A stretch of DNA of 64,000 nt, from NCBI RefSeq assembly GCF_963678635.1, contig NC_087070.1, forward strand, positions 25,168,007-25,232,006. The letters are read 5' to 3'. The position numbers and the translations under genes are program-made. Below, piece by piece: positions 34,271 to 46,555 of the stretch. This DNA is from Symsagittifera roscoffensis (lineage: Eukaryota > Xenacoelomorpha > Acoela > Convolutidae). The notes beneath the pieces were generated by a model. The model was given only the letters and a program-made list of their open reading frames with translations. It had not been told where the DNA came from and did no database searches. Each line of letters starts with the position of its first letter. Position 1 is the stretch's first letter.

Positions 34271-34697
34271 GACTCTTTATCAACCCCTACCTCATCACAT
34301 CAGGGCTCTTTCCCAGTTCCCCCTCCTTGATTTTTTCTGAAAATCAATATAAGAAAGTCTGTTAAAAATGATTTTTCATGTTATAAACTGCGTTAAAACG
34401 TTACAGCGTGACCAGGTGAACAAACTTTCACAACATTTATCACATGCAAATTGCCGTGTGAACAATTTACGAACCGTTTTATCTTTTAATTTTACGAGGG
34501 GGAGGGGGCGGGAAACTGGAAAAGAGACCACATCAGCATCAAATTTATGGTAAAGCGAGGGGTTTCATTAGGTTAAGTTTGAGAACCAAATATGTCTGTC
34601 ATGGTAAAATCTGTCTTTTTTTAACAATCGGACAAAGGTAAGCAAAATTTTCAAAGAAAAATTTTCTGGTAGGGGAGGGAGGGAAGGAAAAAGAGCT
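34271..34697. mobile_element. GGCTCTTTTCC-family MITE interrupted by a second MITE
   Basis: The left part (34271-34303, gactctttatcaacccctac then ctca...) and right part (34537-34697, 'aaatttatggtaaagcgagg' to 'ggaaaaagagct') together align block by block with the intact copy at 24212-24413. The gap is exactly the inner element at 34304-34528 and one copy of its target duplication. Confidence 0.75.
34304..34528. mobile_element. Nested hAT-like MITE with perfect 8-bp target duplication
   Basis: A 225-bp element with ends ggctctttcccagttccccc and (inverted) gtctcttttccagtttcccg. The exact duplication CACATCAG flanks it at 34296-34303 and 34529-34536. The interior ('gaaagtctgttaaaaatgat', 'ttttcatgttataaactgcg') is the reverse complement of that in 2222-2440. 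It sits inside the left end region of the 34271-34697 element. Confidence 0.88.
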
Positions 34698-34798
34698 AAA
34701 TGATCAAACTCTAGTTTTCAATTACAGGTTCCCGACCAGTAATAAAAAATAATAATGCACCCCCACCATAATTTTTTTTCTCGAAATTTACAGAGCTG

Positions 34799-34993
34799 GG
34801 CTCTTTTTCCTTTTGCCCCCCACCTCACACGAGCTTCAACATATTAGTGTAACGAGTGGTTTTACGAGGTTGAGTATGAAGACCAAATATGTTGTTTGTG
34901 GCCTTTTTAGTCTGTATGTAATTTTTCATAACAATCGGACAATGTGGTCAACAAATTTACATGTAAAAATTTGCAGGTGGGGGGAAAAGGAAG
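34799..34993. mobile_element. GGCTCTTTTCC-family MITE, right end eroded
   Basis: It begins ggctctttttccttttgccc then cccacctcacac. The interior 'acgagtggttttacgaggtt' and 'cataacaatcggacaatgtg' is family consensus. The right end 'aggtggggggaaaaggaag' lacks the final GAGCC and runs into a short gtaa repeat. Confidence 0.65.
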
Positions 34994-36051
34994 TAAGTAA
35001 GTAATGGTAAGTAAAATCGAAGAGAGCAATTCATTTCGAGGCCAAACTGTGCCTTTTGGGAAGTGTAAGCGGATTCCACTACAAGAACGCTCCCTTTGTT
35101 CTTCTTTTATTATTTCATTTCCTTTGATTGTTCCAACAAAGTTTTAACATGTTTAAAGACTTCTCCCTGGAATCCAGCAAAATACAGACACAAAATGTGC
35201 GCCCATCCATTGCACAGTTTGGCCTCGTAAGGTTGGTTTTTTTCTCAACTCCTCACACCTGCTTTAGATAGATGTTAGCGCGGCTAATTATACGTCTGTC
35301 TTATAATGTAGTCAATTCATAAAGAGCCTTTTGGGTTCGTTTTTAGCAAAAACGTTACTTGAAACTAAGAAGTTCCTTTAACCCTAAGAATTAAAACTTG
35401 AACTCTATTAAGTCTTGTTTCGGTTTTTTGCTTAAGTTTCTTTGTTAGCCGTATTTGATGAACTTTCTTTCTGTTCAGCCTCAACTTATTGCAATAAAAC
35501 ATGATATATTGAATTGTTCGCAAAAAATGTTCAGGTTGATGAGAGATGTTTAACCGCCCATTTTTCGCAGTTGCTACAAATCATGAAAGCTTATAAATGA
35601 AAATCAAATGTTCGAAATATGGGAAAAATGTTGCCAAATATTCTGGAAACCCTGAAATAAAATGTTATTTGTAGTTTTTCCCGGCTGTTTAAACGACCGT
35701 CCTTATTGTCAAAGGTGTCTTTTTGTGCCTGACTCGGGAAAATTTTCAAAGTAATCGGAAAAAGTTCAATTTATTAGAAAAATATGAGTTTTTTGTCGGA
35801 AAAAAGGAGTGATTATGCGGAAAAAATAAAGTTTTCCAACAAAAAAATGATCAAGTAAGGTATTAATTTAGCTTGAAAACACGTTATTCTTTCCAACGCT
35901 GTCCCCTCTGGACGAAACAGTTAGTTTGTCAACAAAATGTAGTAGCTGAGGGGAGGAGGGGAGTTGTTGAAAACAGAGATAGAGGACAGGTACTCGCTCA
36001 TCAGTCCTGAGACCAACCACGCCAGACTGGCATTCTTAGCTCAGTACTCAC
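34994..36051. other. AT-rich stretch, nothing recognised
   Basis: No repeat copy or splice-bounded coding block was identified between the MITE cluster and the candidate exon at 36052. Confidence 0.4.
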
Positions 36052-36112
36052 ATGACTTTTCTTCTATGTCAACCGAGGTCTTAGCCAACAGCAAGATGAC
36101 CTTGCGACGGTA
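36052..36112 (-). CDS. Candidate short exon
   Basis: A 61-nt minus-strand block with acceptor ...agattttcag and a consensus donor TCAT|gtgagtac. Only one frame is open: YRRKVILLLAKTSVDIEEKS, starting in phase 0 and ending with one base. GC content exceeds that of the flanks. No in-phase partner was securely identified, since the block at 33865 does not fit its phase. Family unknown. Confidence 0.35.
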
Positions 36113-36229
36113 CTGAAAATCTGGCAATCTGCATTACAACTACACGCTGACTGACATTGGACACAAAAAATTACAAGAAAAGAAAAACGGTCAAATAAAA
36201 GTGAGAACGTTAAATTTTAGTCCAAATTT

Positions 36230-37975
36230 GACTAACCTCGGTGATTTTTTCATAAAGTATTAGTCAGGAAAAAAAATTGCTTGGAATATTCGGCTCCTAT
36301 ACAATATACCGAGCAAATTATAGTGCTACTTATCTGTTCCCCACCCGCTATTTTTTTGATCTATCAGGCAAGCTATTGCAAACTTGAACAAGGACAGTCA
36401 GTTACTGAGCCAGTAGCACAAAATGCTCCGACCATATTTGTATAAAACAAAAAAAGTTCTTTTTCAAATTGTATTCAATTTTTCTGCTTCTGGTGTGATA
36501 AAAGAATCTGAACGAAAATTTAGAACATAATCGACAGTAATACCAAAATAATCAAATGGGAAAACATTTTTTTTGAGAATTGACCTTTTTTTCGAAATCT
36601 TTTTGCAGCTTTTCGAACTTTAAACAGTTTTTCCCTTTCTGATTTAATTTTACTCAACAAAACTAGCTTCAGTCGCTTATTATCAAAATTTGACCGCTTG
36701 AAGAAGCAATTCTTAGCTTAAGAGCTAATAAATTGATTTATTGTGAGCCTTCTACCTCACTGAAAGCTAGAAAAATATTCAAAACTTTTAAACCGGTTTT
36801 TCTCGACGCCAGGAAAATTGTTTGAATTGTTTCATATGTTTTTAATCTTTCTAATTGGCTGATATTTTTTCAATAAAACAGACTTGCTGGACGTCGTCAT
36901 TGAGCCACGTTTCTGTAAAGGAAATTGCTATTGCTTGCGAGTTCCTGTTCATCATACATAAGAAATCATCGAAGTTATAATTTGAAGATTTTATGTTCTG
37001 CACTAAACCAGTGATAAGTTCAATTTTTTTTATTGAATTTGATTGCTTGTGCAACACATTGAACATAGAATCAAAAGTTTTTACAGGGGTTGTTTTGCAA
37101 TTTGAAATCAAAGCTGAACAAAACATACTAAAGACGAAAACCATGAAATACCTTTTCATCATTTTAATTTAATTGCTGTTATAAATTAGGTATCCGAGAG
37201 TCATGTTTAAAAAAATCTCAAAGTTTGATTCCTAAAAACTTTGAAAAATTTTGTTCATGGAAAAGTCATTTTTTGTGTTTTTGTTATATCAAATATTTTT
37301 ATATTAGATTTAATATTTTTTTACTTAATATATATAATTTTCTTAAATTACCTAGAAATTCACTTTTTTGCCGTTTACTCAAAATCTAGTATAAGTTTTG
37401 GCTATCAAAAAATCTCCAAGTAGTATTACAATCTAATTTAGTCTTTTCGATTTCATGTCTAAGAACATGAAGGATGGGCAAGGCTGAAAATCGAAACATC
37501 AACGATTTATTTGCTCAACTTTTTGGTTGAAAATTTTTTATAACCAATAAAAAGCAGCTATATCTTTTAAGAAAAGATTTTCTACACTTGACAACATTTC
37601 TGGAGAACCTCAGGATGTTTGAATTTGCATCCACAGCCCAGCTGTTGATCCCTGATATTTCAGTGTTTTGTGTAAGTCAATTGGATAAGTAAAATCATGT
37701 ATTTTGTAGTTAAAAAATTTCATATGTATCAAAATATACATTTAATTTTTGAATACGCTGCCAACAATTTGCACGAGAAGTCTAAAATTGCTATAATAAA
37801 AATATGTTTTGGGATGTTTAAATAAATTATAAAGTTTTATTCAAAAAAGACATTTTTGCCAAAGTCTTTTTACTCTCTAAATAAGTTTGAAAATACTGAC
37901 GCCAGATCAAATTGAATAGGAAAACCAAGATTTTCGTCAAAAAGCAGTTCATTAAACGGTAGTTCTTTTAAAAGG
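36230..37975 (-). mobile_element. LINE relic, internally deleted copy
   Basis: 36230-36835 matches 39285-39855, and 36840-37975 matches 42098-43175. The 2.24 kb lying between those two parts in the second copy is missing here, with the junction near 36837-36850. The minus-strand frame 37162-36851 holds NFDDFLCMMNRNSQ then AIAISFTETWLNDD, the N-terminal strand of an APE-type endonuclease ('-I-ITETWL' motif). No reverse transcriptase remains. Probably an old deletion derivative. Confidence 0.6.
36851..37162 (-). pseudogene. LINE endonuclease N-terminal fragment
   Basis: A 103-codon frame. The C-terminal third carries SFTETWLNDDVQQV, where the Glu is the conserved metal-binding residue of APE-type LINE endonucleases. 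Upstream LVQNIKSSNYNFDDFLC resembles the 'HQNIRSL-NKFDEL' entry motif. The frame stops where the deletion begins, so this is a truncated remnant and not a host gene. Confidence 0.55.
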
Positions 37976-38439
37976 TTACAATGAAAGCGATTGAAGCATC
38001 AATTTAGTTTATTTTGCTTAAAAACTAACGTTAATTATAAATTACTTCCAAAAAAAGAGATGCTGATTTTTTAAAGCTCGCTAAATTTCTACCCATCCCA
38101 AACTTCATACCTACACAAAAGTACTGATGGTTTCAATTTTCAATTGGGCCTTTTTGGCTTATTGGCAAGAACCAAGATTTTCACTCGGCCAATCGGGCTT
38201 AAGTTGCAAAGCATGTGCATCAACCACAAAGGAGAATTTTTTAAATCATATTATTTCAACTCTACAACACTAGCGGAATCGACTTAGGTAGTTTTAAAAC
38301 TTTTTCAGAGTCTGTTTTTGGGTTTAAAAACTTGCCGACATCCCACAACCAATCCATTCCAGGATACCATTTATAAATCAAATAAAGAACAAGATCACCC
38401 AAATCTATTTCGAATTCAGCAAAAAATTAAACAAAAACT

Positions 38440-38975
38440 TTGACAAATTTTGAGCTCATTTTCAGCTGTGAGGGATGCATCAGTTTTTTTTGAAAGTTTT
38501 GGTTTCAACTCTTTCACTAAAAATTGCCTCGTTTCGAGACAAATTTAGTTGCTCAAGATTTTTAACTACCAAATAAACGAAGTTTCTAATTTTTCGCCAA
38601 AAAGCTTCGTTTTAAGGTTGTTTTCAGCAGATATTTAGCTGTGGGGTGATGTATCAATTTTCTAAAAGTTCCTTTTTAATCATTTTGTTAAAACCAAAAC
38701 TGCAGTGTTTCCGGGCAAACTTAGTTTTTTAAGGTTTTCGATTAACAGCAGACCCATTTCTTTTTTCCCCCCAAAAAAATTGCGTTTTTAGGCTGTTTTC
38801 AGCAGATTTTTAGCTGTGGAGTGATGCACATTTTTTTCTTCATCTTTCGTCAAACTAAAAGTTGCAATTGTTCCGGGCAAATTTTGTTAATCTAGACATT
38901 TAAATACCAAAGCTAACGCTCTTTTATTTTTTCGCAAGAAAAATCTGCGTTTTTAGGTTGTTTTCAGCAGTTGGT
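38440..38975. repeat. About 174-bp degenerate tandem repeat, about 3 copies
   Basis: The block 'gttttcagcagatatttagc' then 'tgtggggtgatg' recurs with starts at about 38464, 38637 and 38812 (spacings 173 and 175), with a fourth partial start near 38965. Each unit also contains 'ccgggcaaacttagtt'-like and 'ttttcgccaaaaag'-like stretches. No gene seen in 37976-39284 otherwise. Confidence 0.65.
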
Positions 38976-39284
38976 TGCAACAGTTGTTTTACTTTAAGGC
39001 TAACTTAACAGTTTTGTCTAACCGAAGTTTTCATCAGCGCTGATTCACGGATTTATCATGATTAAAATAACCACGATTATTGCTGAAAATAATAGCCATG
39101 AAATAACCCTAAAACATCGGTAAATTTTTTCAGAATTTTGAGATATGCCTGAATTATCCATAAATATCACTACAAAACTGAGATATTGCTGAATCAGCGA
39201 CAATGTTTCCTGTCAGCTCAACCCGGGAATATTTTCGTTTAACAGGGTTGCATGAACACCTAAATGATTAATATGCTTGATTTG

Positions 39285-42200
39285 ACTAACTACAGTGAAT
39301 TTTTTTATAAAGTGATAGTCAGGGGAAAATAAATAGCTTGGTATATTCGGCTCCTGTACAAAATACCGAACAAATTATAGTGCTACTTATCTGTTCCCCA
39401 CCCGCTAATTTTTTGATCTTTCAGGCAAGCTTTTGCAAGTTGCAAAAGGACAGTCGGTTACTGGGCAAGTAGCACAAAATGCTCCGACCATATTTGTGAA
39501 AAAAAAAGTTCTTTTTCAAATTGCATTCGTTTTTTTCTGCTTGTGGTTTGATAAAAAAATCTGAACGAAAATTTAGAATGTAATCGACACTAAAACTGAA
39601 ATAACCAAATATGAAAATATTTTTTTGAGAATTGACCATGAGTTTTTTCAAAATTTTTCCCTGACTGATTTATTTTTACTCAACAAAACTAGCTTCAGTC
39701 GAAAATTATCAAAATTTGACAGCTTGAATTAAGCAATTATTAGCTTTAAAGCTACTAAAATGACCTAATGTGAGCCTTCTAGAAAAATAATCAAAATTTT
39801 TAAACCGGTTTTTCTCGACGCCGGGAAAAATTTTCGAATTGTTTCATATCGTTCGAATCATGACTGAAAAGAATTCAAAACGATGTTTGTGGTGGAAAAC
39901 TAAAAAACACCTGAATACCATATCCTTCCCATTTTTTGAATGGAGGAACAAACAATGACAGCTGTTTGCTGGGCTAGTAGCATTGAAGTTCAGCCTTCAA
40001 AAATTAAATACAAAATTTCAGTTTGTTAGAATTGTGTCGTTTTTAATGAGATTATCTGAAGATCTAAACGCCAACATTTTTTGATAGTTCTAGTGTTGAG
40101 GCGAGATTTTTGCAAAGAAAAACAGATTGATTGAAGAAAAACAGTTAAAATGTGAAAACTGGTTAAACTACACAACTTATCAAACTCATACAAGATCAAC
40201 TGGTGATGACTAACTAATTTATTAGTCAGTATTTAATTAATTGGTACCTCTCTGAGTTTGTCAAGTCTAAAATTTTTAAACGTTCTTAATGCATTCCTCA
40301 ACACTCACTACTTCTTTTCAATCTTCAGTTTCAAACCTCAAATCAAATCTCACTCTTTTACTACCATTTTTTATTTTAGTTGCTCTACTTGTGAGTCTTA
40401 ACAAGTTATTTGCCCAGATTTTTAGTCAATTCTGAAGTTCTTTTTTTTTTCATTGTTTTTTGTTTCTAATTTTTGGCTAGCAGCCTTTAGCAGCGATAAA
40501 CTTGGAACTGGCGGCTTATATTTGAAAGTCTGAAGGTTGCATCTTTGCATCATTGTATCATTTGTGCCTAAAAGTGCCCAATATCACCAGACTTTTGTAT
40601 CTGTTGCTCAAAAGTAAAAGCAACTTTGTTGTTATTGTATCTATTCCGGTTTTTCAGTCATTGCTTCAACTGCGCTTTATTTCCTGCAAAAAATTAAAAA
40701 ATTCTTCAGCAAGGATTTCTTGCTTTTGTGAAATAAACAATTAATCTTTTTGAAAAAATTCATTTTTTCGCCAGAGTACAAATTAAAGTCATTGGTCTAA
40801 AGTTGTTCAACTCTGACTGCGGTCCATTTTCAGGGAAATTATGAGCTTTTCTTATGATGTTACAGTTAAGAATAAGATTTTCGACCTTAAGTTGTTGATT
40901 AGGATTTATATCCATTCGCAAATAACGTGATTCGTTTTTCTTCTTCAGAAAAATGCTTTATTCGTAGGTGTATCGACTATCCTTGGCTTTAAGACACTTA
41001 ATTATTTTGCAACTTCCAGTCGCATTAGTGTCTTCCACAATTTTTTTGAACTTATATTCTTTTTGTGTGGGAAATTTGCAGTCAGTTTGTGCTGTTCAGA
41101 TAACTGTTCTCAAATTGATGCCAAATGAAAACTTCAGGTGTCGGATAATGTTCTAGAGTTGCCTGTTTTTGTTTTTGTTTCAACTTTACCACTGCTAAAT
41201 TTCTATTGTTATCTTTCTATTTATCAGTTTTTAAGTTGGATGATTTTTCCAGTTTGATAGTGTGTGGCCTTGTTTTTACGACCAACTAATGTAGCATGCT
41301 TCTTTATTTTTGCAAGAGTTTTACTGTTTTCATTGATGGATTATCTTTAATGCGGCAGTGAAAATAGTTTTATTGTTACAAGTGTTGTTTAGTAGATTTG
41401 TGACCCAGCGTTTTTGGTCTGAGCCTTTTTTGTGGGTTTTTGGAGTTATTTGTCGGAGTGTTCTGCTATGATTTCAAGAGACTCTATTTTAAATTTACAT
41501 CTAAATTCTTCACTATTTTACTCGCCCAAATTATGAATTTATCCTAGAACTAACAAGTTGTGACTTGCTTTTACCAAAAAGATTCAGTTTCTAATTGAGT
41601 CTATTTTCTTTTTCGTATTATGGGCGGTTCGTCAATGCTCCGATTAAAGACATTTGTAGAATAGTCATCCTAACTGATCGGTGATCCGAAGTTTTAACAT
41701 AATCTACAATCGTTTCTGTATAAATATTAGCAATGAAATTTTCAAAGCAAATTGCCCTGTTCAGTATTTCAGCAGTTTTTTTTAAATCATTGAAACGTTG
41801 TATGTCAAATACACTTAGCGGTCTCTTCAGAGTGGATCCTACATTATTGCTTTTAGGTATATCAAAGTTAAAATTGCCGCACAATGATTCCATGTTGCTA
41901 AATTGCATTTGGACTGATGCTACGTATTCTAAAAACACTTTTCTTGATTCAATCGTGGTTTTTTGTTTAGTTTTGTTGTGCCTTTGTCAACTTGATTTCA
42001 ATCGTTTCAATTTGTACTTAATCAGATTTCATTTTTCCAAGTTGATCCGTCCCTGAAGTTTAATGAATGAGTGTGGCTATTCAACCTCATCTGCGCAATT
42101 TCTTAATATATCTAATTGGGTGATATTTTTTCCCTAAAACAGACTTGCTGGACGTCGTCATTGAGCCACAATTCTGTAAAGGAAATTGCTTATGCTTGCG

Positions 42201-43175
42201 AGTTCGTGTTCATCATACATACAAAATCATCAAAGTTATCATTCGAGGATTCTGCACTAAATCAGTAATAGGATCATTTTTCGTTTGTTATTTGATTTGA
42301 TTGCTGATGCAACACTTTCAACTTAAAATCAAAAACTTTTACAAGGGTTGTTTTACAATTTGAAATCAAAACTGATCAACATATGCTAAAGACGAAAAGC
42401 ATGAACTACTTTTATTTATATGTTGTTAAAAACCAGGTAACCGAGAGTCGGCTTAAAAAACAAATCACAAAGTTTGATCCCTAAAAGCCATAAAAAGTTT
42501 TGTGTATAGAAATGTCAGTTTTTGTATTTTTGTTACTCCAATTAGATATAATTTTTTTTCGTTTTTTTGTATATATAATTTTTTAAAATTACCTAGAAAT
42601 TCACCTGTCTTGCAATTTACTCAAAATGAAGTATAAGTTGTGGCTAGCAAAAAATCTCAAGACAGTATTACACTCTAATTTGATCTTTTAGAGTTCATGT
42701 CTAAGAACATGAAGTAAGGGCGAAGCAGAAAATCGAAACACCAAGGGTTTATTTGCTCAATGTTCTCGGCTGGAAATTTTTTAATAAACGATAAAAAAAA
42801 GCAGCAACTTCTTGTTGGGAATATTTTTCATACTAGCCAACGTCTGTGGAGAACCTCTGGATGCTTGAATTTGCATCCACAGCCCAGCTGTTGATCCATA
42901 TTATTTCAGTGTTTTGTGTAAGTCATTGGGAAAAATAAAATCAAGTAGTTTTTTGTGAAAAAATTTCAGATGTATCAATTTATACAATTAATATTTGAAT
43001 ACGCTGCCACAAATTTGTTCGAGAAGTCTAAAATTGCTATTCAAAAAAATCTGTTTTTTTGTTGTTTTGCATATTTATAAAATTTTGTTCAAAAAAACAT
43101 TTTTGTCAAAGTCTTGTTACTATCTAAATAAATTTGAAAATACTGACGCCAGATCAAATTGAAAAGAAAAACCGA
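39285..43175 (-). mobile_element. LINE relic, longer copy
   Basis: Minus-strand order is: endonuclease start at 42420-42109 (SFTELWLNDDVQQV with one extra codon upstream), endonuclease end at 41938-41618, and reverse-transcriptase entry at about 40850-40762 (QSELNNFRPMTLICTLAKKM, matching the 'NYRPISLL---SKI-EK' motif of LINE enzymes). Flanking parts match the deleted copy at 36230-37975. Stops and frameshifts are frequent and the catalytic ADD block was not found. The element is dead. Confidence 0.6.
41618..41938 (-). pseudogene. LINE endonuclease C-terminal fragment
   Basis: A 106-codon frame containing LCGNFNFDIPKSNN, equivalent to the 'GDFN-D' catalytic motif with the Asp changed to Asn, and near the end DYVKTSDHRSV, the 'SDH--V' catalytic His motif. 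Spacing of about 80 residues is as in APE-type endonucleases. The Asp-to-Asn change would inactivate it even if intact. Confidence 0.6.
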
Positions 43176-44981
43176 AACTGAGAAGTAAGCAAACTTCCTG
43201 TTTTCACATGTCAGAAACTGTTTGTGTTTGATAAATGTATCAGAAAATAAACAAATTTTTTGACAAATAAACCACTATATCATGATTCGGTTCACCATAG
43301 TTTTTCAGTTCACATCAGTGTGTTTTATTTTTTCCTTTGCATGATTTTTCATGTAGTTTTTAATATCGCTTCAGCTTTTTATTTAACATTAGCGTATTGT
43401 CACTTTTCTGTTGCATACTTTGTAATCAGGCAAAGCATTTGATGCAGCAGGAATTTTGTTGTTAGCATTGTTTCCCTTTGGAAAAGTTTGTTCGAGTACA
43501 TAATTTGCTTTGAGCGTTAAAAAAGGAAAAAAAAACTTTTTGGAGAAATTTTGAAACGATTTTTATCAAAAATTCTTGGTGTTGCCATCAAAAAGTAAAA
43601 GTAATAAAATTTTCATTTTTGCAAACAGTTGACAGGCGTTTTTTTGCCAAATCTTTTTTCTTTTTTTTTCAGGACGATACTTCGGTTTATATGCCAAAAC
43701 TAGAAAAAATTCTTTTAAAATTTGACGATACCATTTTAGCAAAAACGTAGAAATTTTGTTTCATAGACTTAGTTTGCGGAATTCTATGAGAAGCATTTTT
43801 TGTCTTTTCGAGGGCAACCTGAATTTTGTTTAAAGGGGAATTATCTACGTTCGACTAATTTTGATTTTTTTATCTCTCTGTTTGACTTCGACCTGCGGAA
43901 ATACGCGTTGATTTATTTTGGACTAGCGGAAAACTAGTTGAAATTACTAGTTGGTTTGATTTGAACCTATGGCCTCCGATTACAATTATTTTTAAACCAG
44001 ACGCTTGAATTTGGACGTCAAAATACGCAACTTTGAGTTAAAACGTTTGGGATGGTTTTTTGGAACGCTAATATATTAAAGCTTAGAAATGAATTTTCGT
44101 TTTAAAGTTGCTTCTTCAAAACTTTCCAGCTTACAAGTTCAGTTCAATAAAGTTTTCCGGTCAAAAAGGCGGATTGAGTAAAATCTATAGAATACAATAA
44201 AAAGTTTTAGTATGTAAGAGTTTTCCGAATCGCTAGGTTCAATATTTCTCTAGCGATACAGATCAATTGAATCAAATTTCAAAATCAGAATGTTCCCAGT
44301 CCGAACTTAACCGGGAGACCACTTTACTTGAGTTGAGAGCCTAATTCAAAAAAAATTTTGCACGCGATTCAGCAAATTGGTTATCGCGATTTTGCACGCG
44401 ATTCTTATTCAAGGTCTATCGAGCAATATTGGAATATTTGTCACCAAAAACTATCTAGCCTACCTGCTACCGGTTTTATATGCCTAAAATCATTTAGTTT
44501 AGAGAGCTAAGCAACCAAAAAACATCCTTATTGTTTTGAGTTTTCAAATTTTGCAAACTTTGGGGGACTGGTTACAATATCTGCATTTACAGATTTTAAC
44601 CTAATATTTGGTCTCAACTGCATTTTTATGTCTAACAAACCAGCACCAATTACATGTGCGGCATGATGCACTTGTTTTGTCCGCTTGAGCGCTTATCGTT
44701 TCCGGAAGTACACTAATTGGGACAACAACGATGTTGCTCTATATCTGCGACTGCACCTTTCCTAGATCGAAAACTACAACATTCAAGTTTTTCAACAAAA
44801 ATTGTTTGTAAAACTTGCTTTTATCCTAACACCATCTGACAAGGCCATTTTTGGCATTCAACTCCAACTAGTCAACCAAAGATAAGTCAGAACAAATTGA
44901 CGCCCTTCTGTCAAGATCAAGTAACACTTTTATTATGGTTTTCTACTGTTCTTCGAGTTTTATTATTTAATCCATTCTTGC
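43176..44981. other. AT-rich stretch, nothing recognised
   Basis: No splice-bounded coding block was recognised. Near 43560-43640 there is weak similarity ('gttgccatcaaaaag') to the 19.87 kb region. Confidence 0.4.
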
Positions 44982-45171
44982 TTAAACTGAATCAGTACTC
45001 CCATATGAAGATCTCGGGATAACTAAATTTATGTATGGGAAAATTTTTCGGAAAAAAGAGTGTATGTGACAGTGTTCTGCGCCTTGTGGACCTCCATAAA
45101 CTTCGGAACTGAGTTTTTGGAATGCTTTTTTGTAATCCGAGCCTTTTCGTATTGTGGAGAGACACTGAGAC
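44982..45171 (-). CDS. Low-confidence candidate terminal exon
   Basis: Minus strand: a pyrimidine-rich acceptor (ccactttccctccgctag) precedes an open block of 190 nt ending in a stop. In one frame it begins SQCLSTIRKGSDYKKAFQKL and ends SSYGSTDSV. A second frame is also open for most of the length, and the plus strand has a frame too. The product is not recognised and there is no in-phase partner. Reported because the acceptor is good and the block is less AT-rich than the flanks. Confidence 0.2.
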
Positions 45172-46555
45172 CTAGCGGAGGGAAAGTGGTCAACCCCACA
45201 AAGCATGTCAACAAAAACTTTTTGAGACTTCTACAGAATTATTATTTCAACGTTTTTCTGTTTTCTGGACTCGAAATTTCTCTACATTGACAAGATATTT
45301 GTAGAAAAAGCCCTTTCGCATGGCTGACAACAGTTATCTGTAACATAGGTTTTATGATCAGAAATTGGTGGATCAGAAACTACGTTGATAATTTCTTTTT
45401 GTTCCGACGAAGATGGCCCAGGTCGATGTGCGCGACGTATGTTTCGAAATTGAAAAACGAGCATGTGCAGCAGTTTTGCGACTAAAATTTCGCGTTCGAG
45501 AAACAATTTCAAGCCCAGCACAGTCGAAACAGACCCAACTTTGGCCGAGAAAGTCGAAGCATAGGTCGAGCACACTCGAAACATAAGTCGAGCACAGTCA
45601 AAACCTACTCGCACAGGATTTCCATGGATGAAATACGATTTGATTTGAGCTTTTTTTGTCAGTTTCTAAAAAAAACAATCGGTTATAATCAGTTAAAATT
45701 GGATTATAGTGCTATTCTTTATTAAAGCATTAAAATCAATTGCAAATCAAATAAAATCAATTATGTTTCAATTTTATAATAGATAGAGACAATGAAACCC
45801 AAAGTCTTTTCTACGTTTTAAACTAAAATTGGTTATTTGTTCATCCTCACTTGTTTTCTGTGCAAATGTTTTTTTTGGTAGTGTTTTATGATAATCAATA
45901 ACTCAAACTTGTTACTTTCAACAATTTTCTTCAAGTGTTCGGAAATTTTGGGTTGGACTGTTTTACAAGGGATCGCGTGCCAAAAAATTCAACTTTTTTG
46001 CCAAAATGTTCCAAAATTGACATTTTTGACCGTTTTGACCCAAAAAAAGATCAAAAGGCTTGGCGAGGGAAAGTTGGTCAAAAAATACAACCAGGGGAGG
46101 GATTGATTCAGCTGAGGTGTGGTTGCTCGGGTCGGTGGGGGTGTTTGGGTTTTCAAGGGGGCAAAGTGACAAACGTTTTATGTTCTGAGGGGGCAAAGGG
46201 GCAAACATTAGAAAGGAGAGCCTAACGGAACTGTTTTGCATGTCAAGCAGGGTTAGAAATCGAGTAGTCCGTTCACTCGCAGAAACTCTAAAATACTCAT
46301 TTGATAAATGCAGCAATTCTTGCAAAAATCTACACGACGCGAAACAAAAAAGTGGAAAAAATCCTTTTTGAATAATTTTATTTCGATTATCGTTAACTTC
46401 AAAATTGATTGAAACAATGGATCTTAATCGATGTTTCAATCCTTTTTGTTGTTTGAGTGTAACATGAGAACCAATTATATTGATAACATTCTAGACAGCA
46501 AAAATCCATTATAAGTGATTTCTTCTTCTTTTTCTCAAATGCGGGTACCCAATTT
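45172..46555. other. Non-coding stretch with GTCGA-type short repeats
   Basis: At 45420-45620 a degenerate unit of about 30-40 bp, like 'cgagcacagtcgaaacataa', recurs several times. The same unit appears at 46556-46600, inverted at 51375-51420, and at 52070-52320, and its style resembles 11880-12070. About 45960-46040 may be a worn fragment of the GC-ended MITE. The 158-codon minus-strand frame 46439-45963 overlaps this material and has no recognised domain. Confidence 0.45.

Noticed and set aside
44630-44770. GC-richer patch near 44.65-44.76 kb as an exon
   Set aside because: Frames are short on both strands and splice sites are unconvincing.
45963-46439. 158-codon minus-strand frame
   Set aside because: It is long for chance, but it covers repeat-like sequence (possible MITE fragment), has no recognised domain and no splice or start support.
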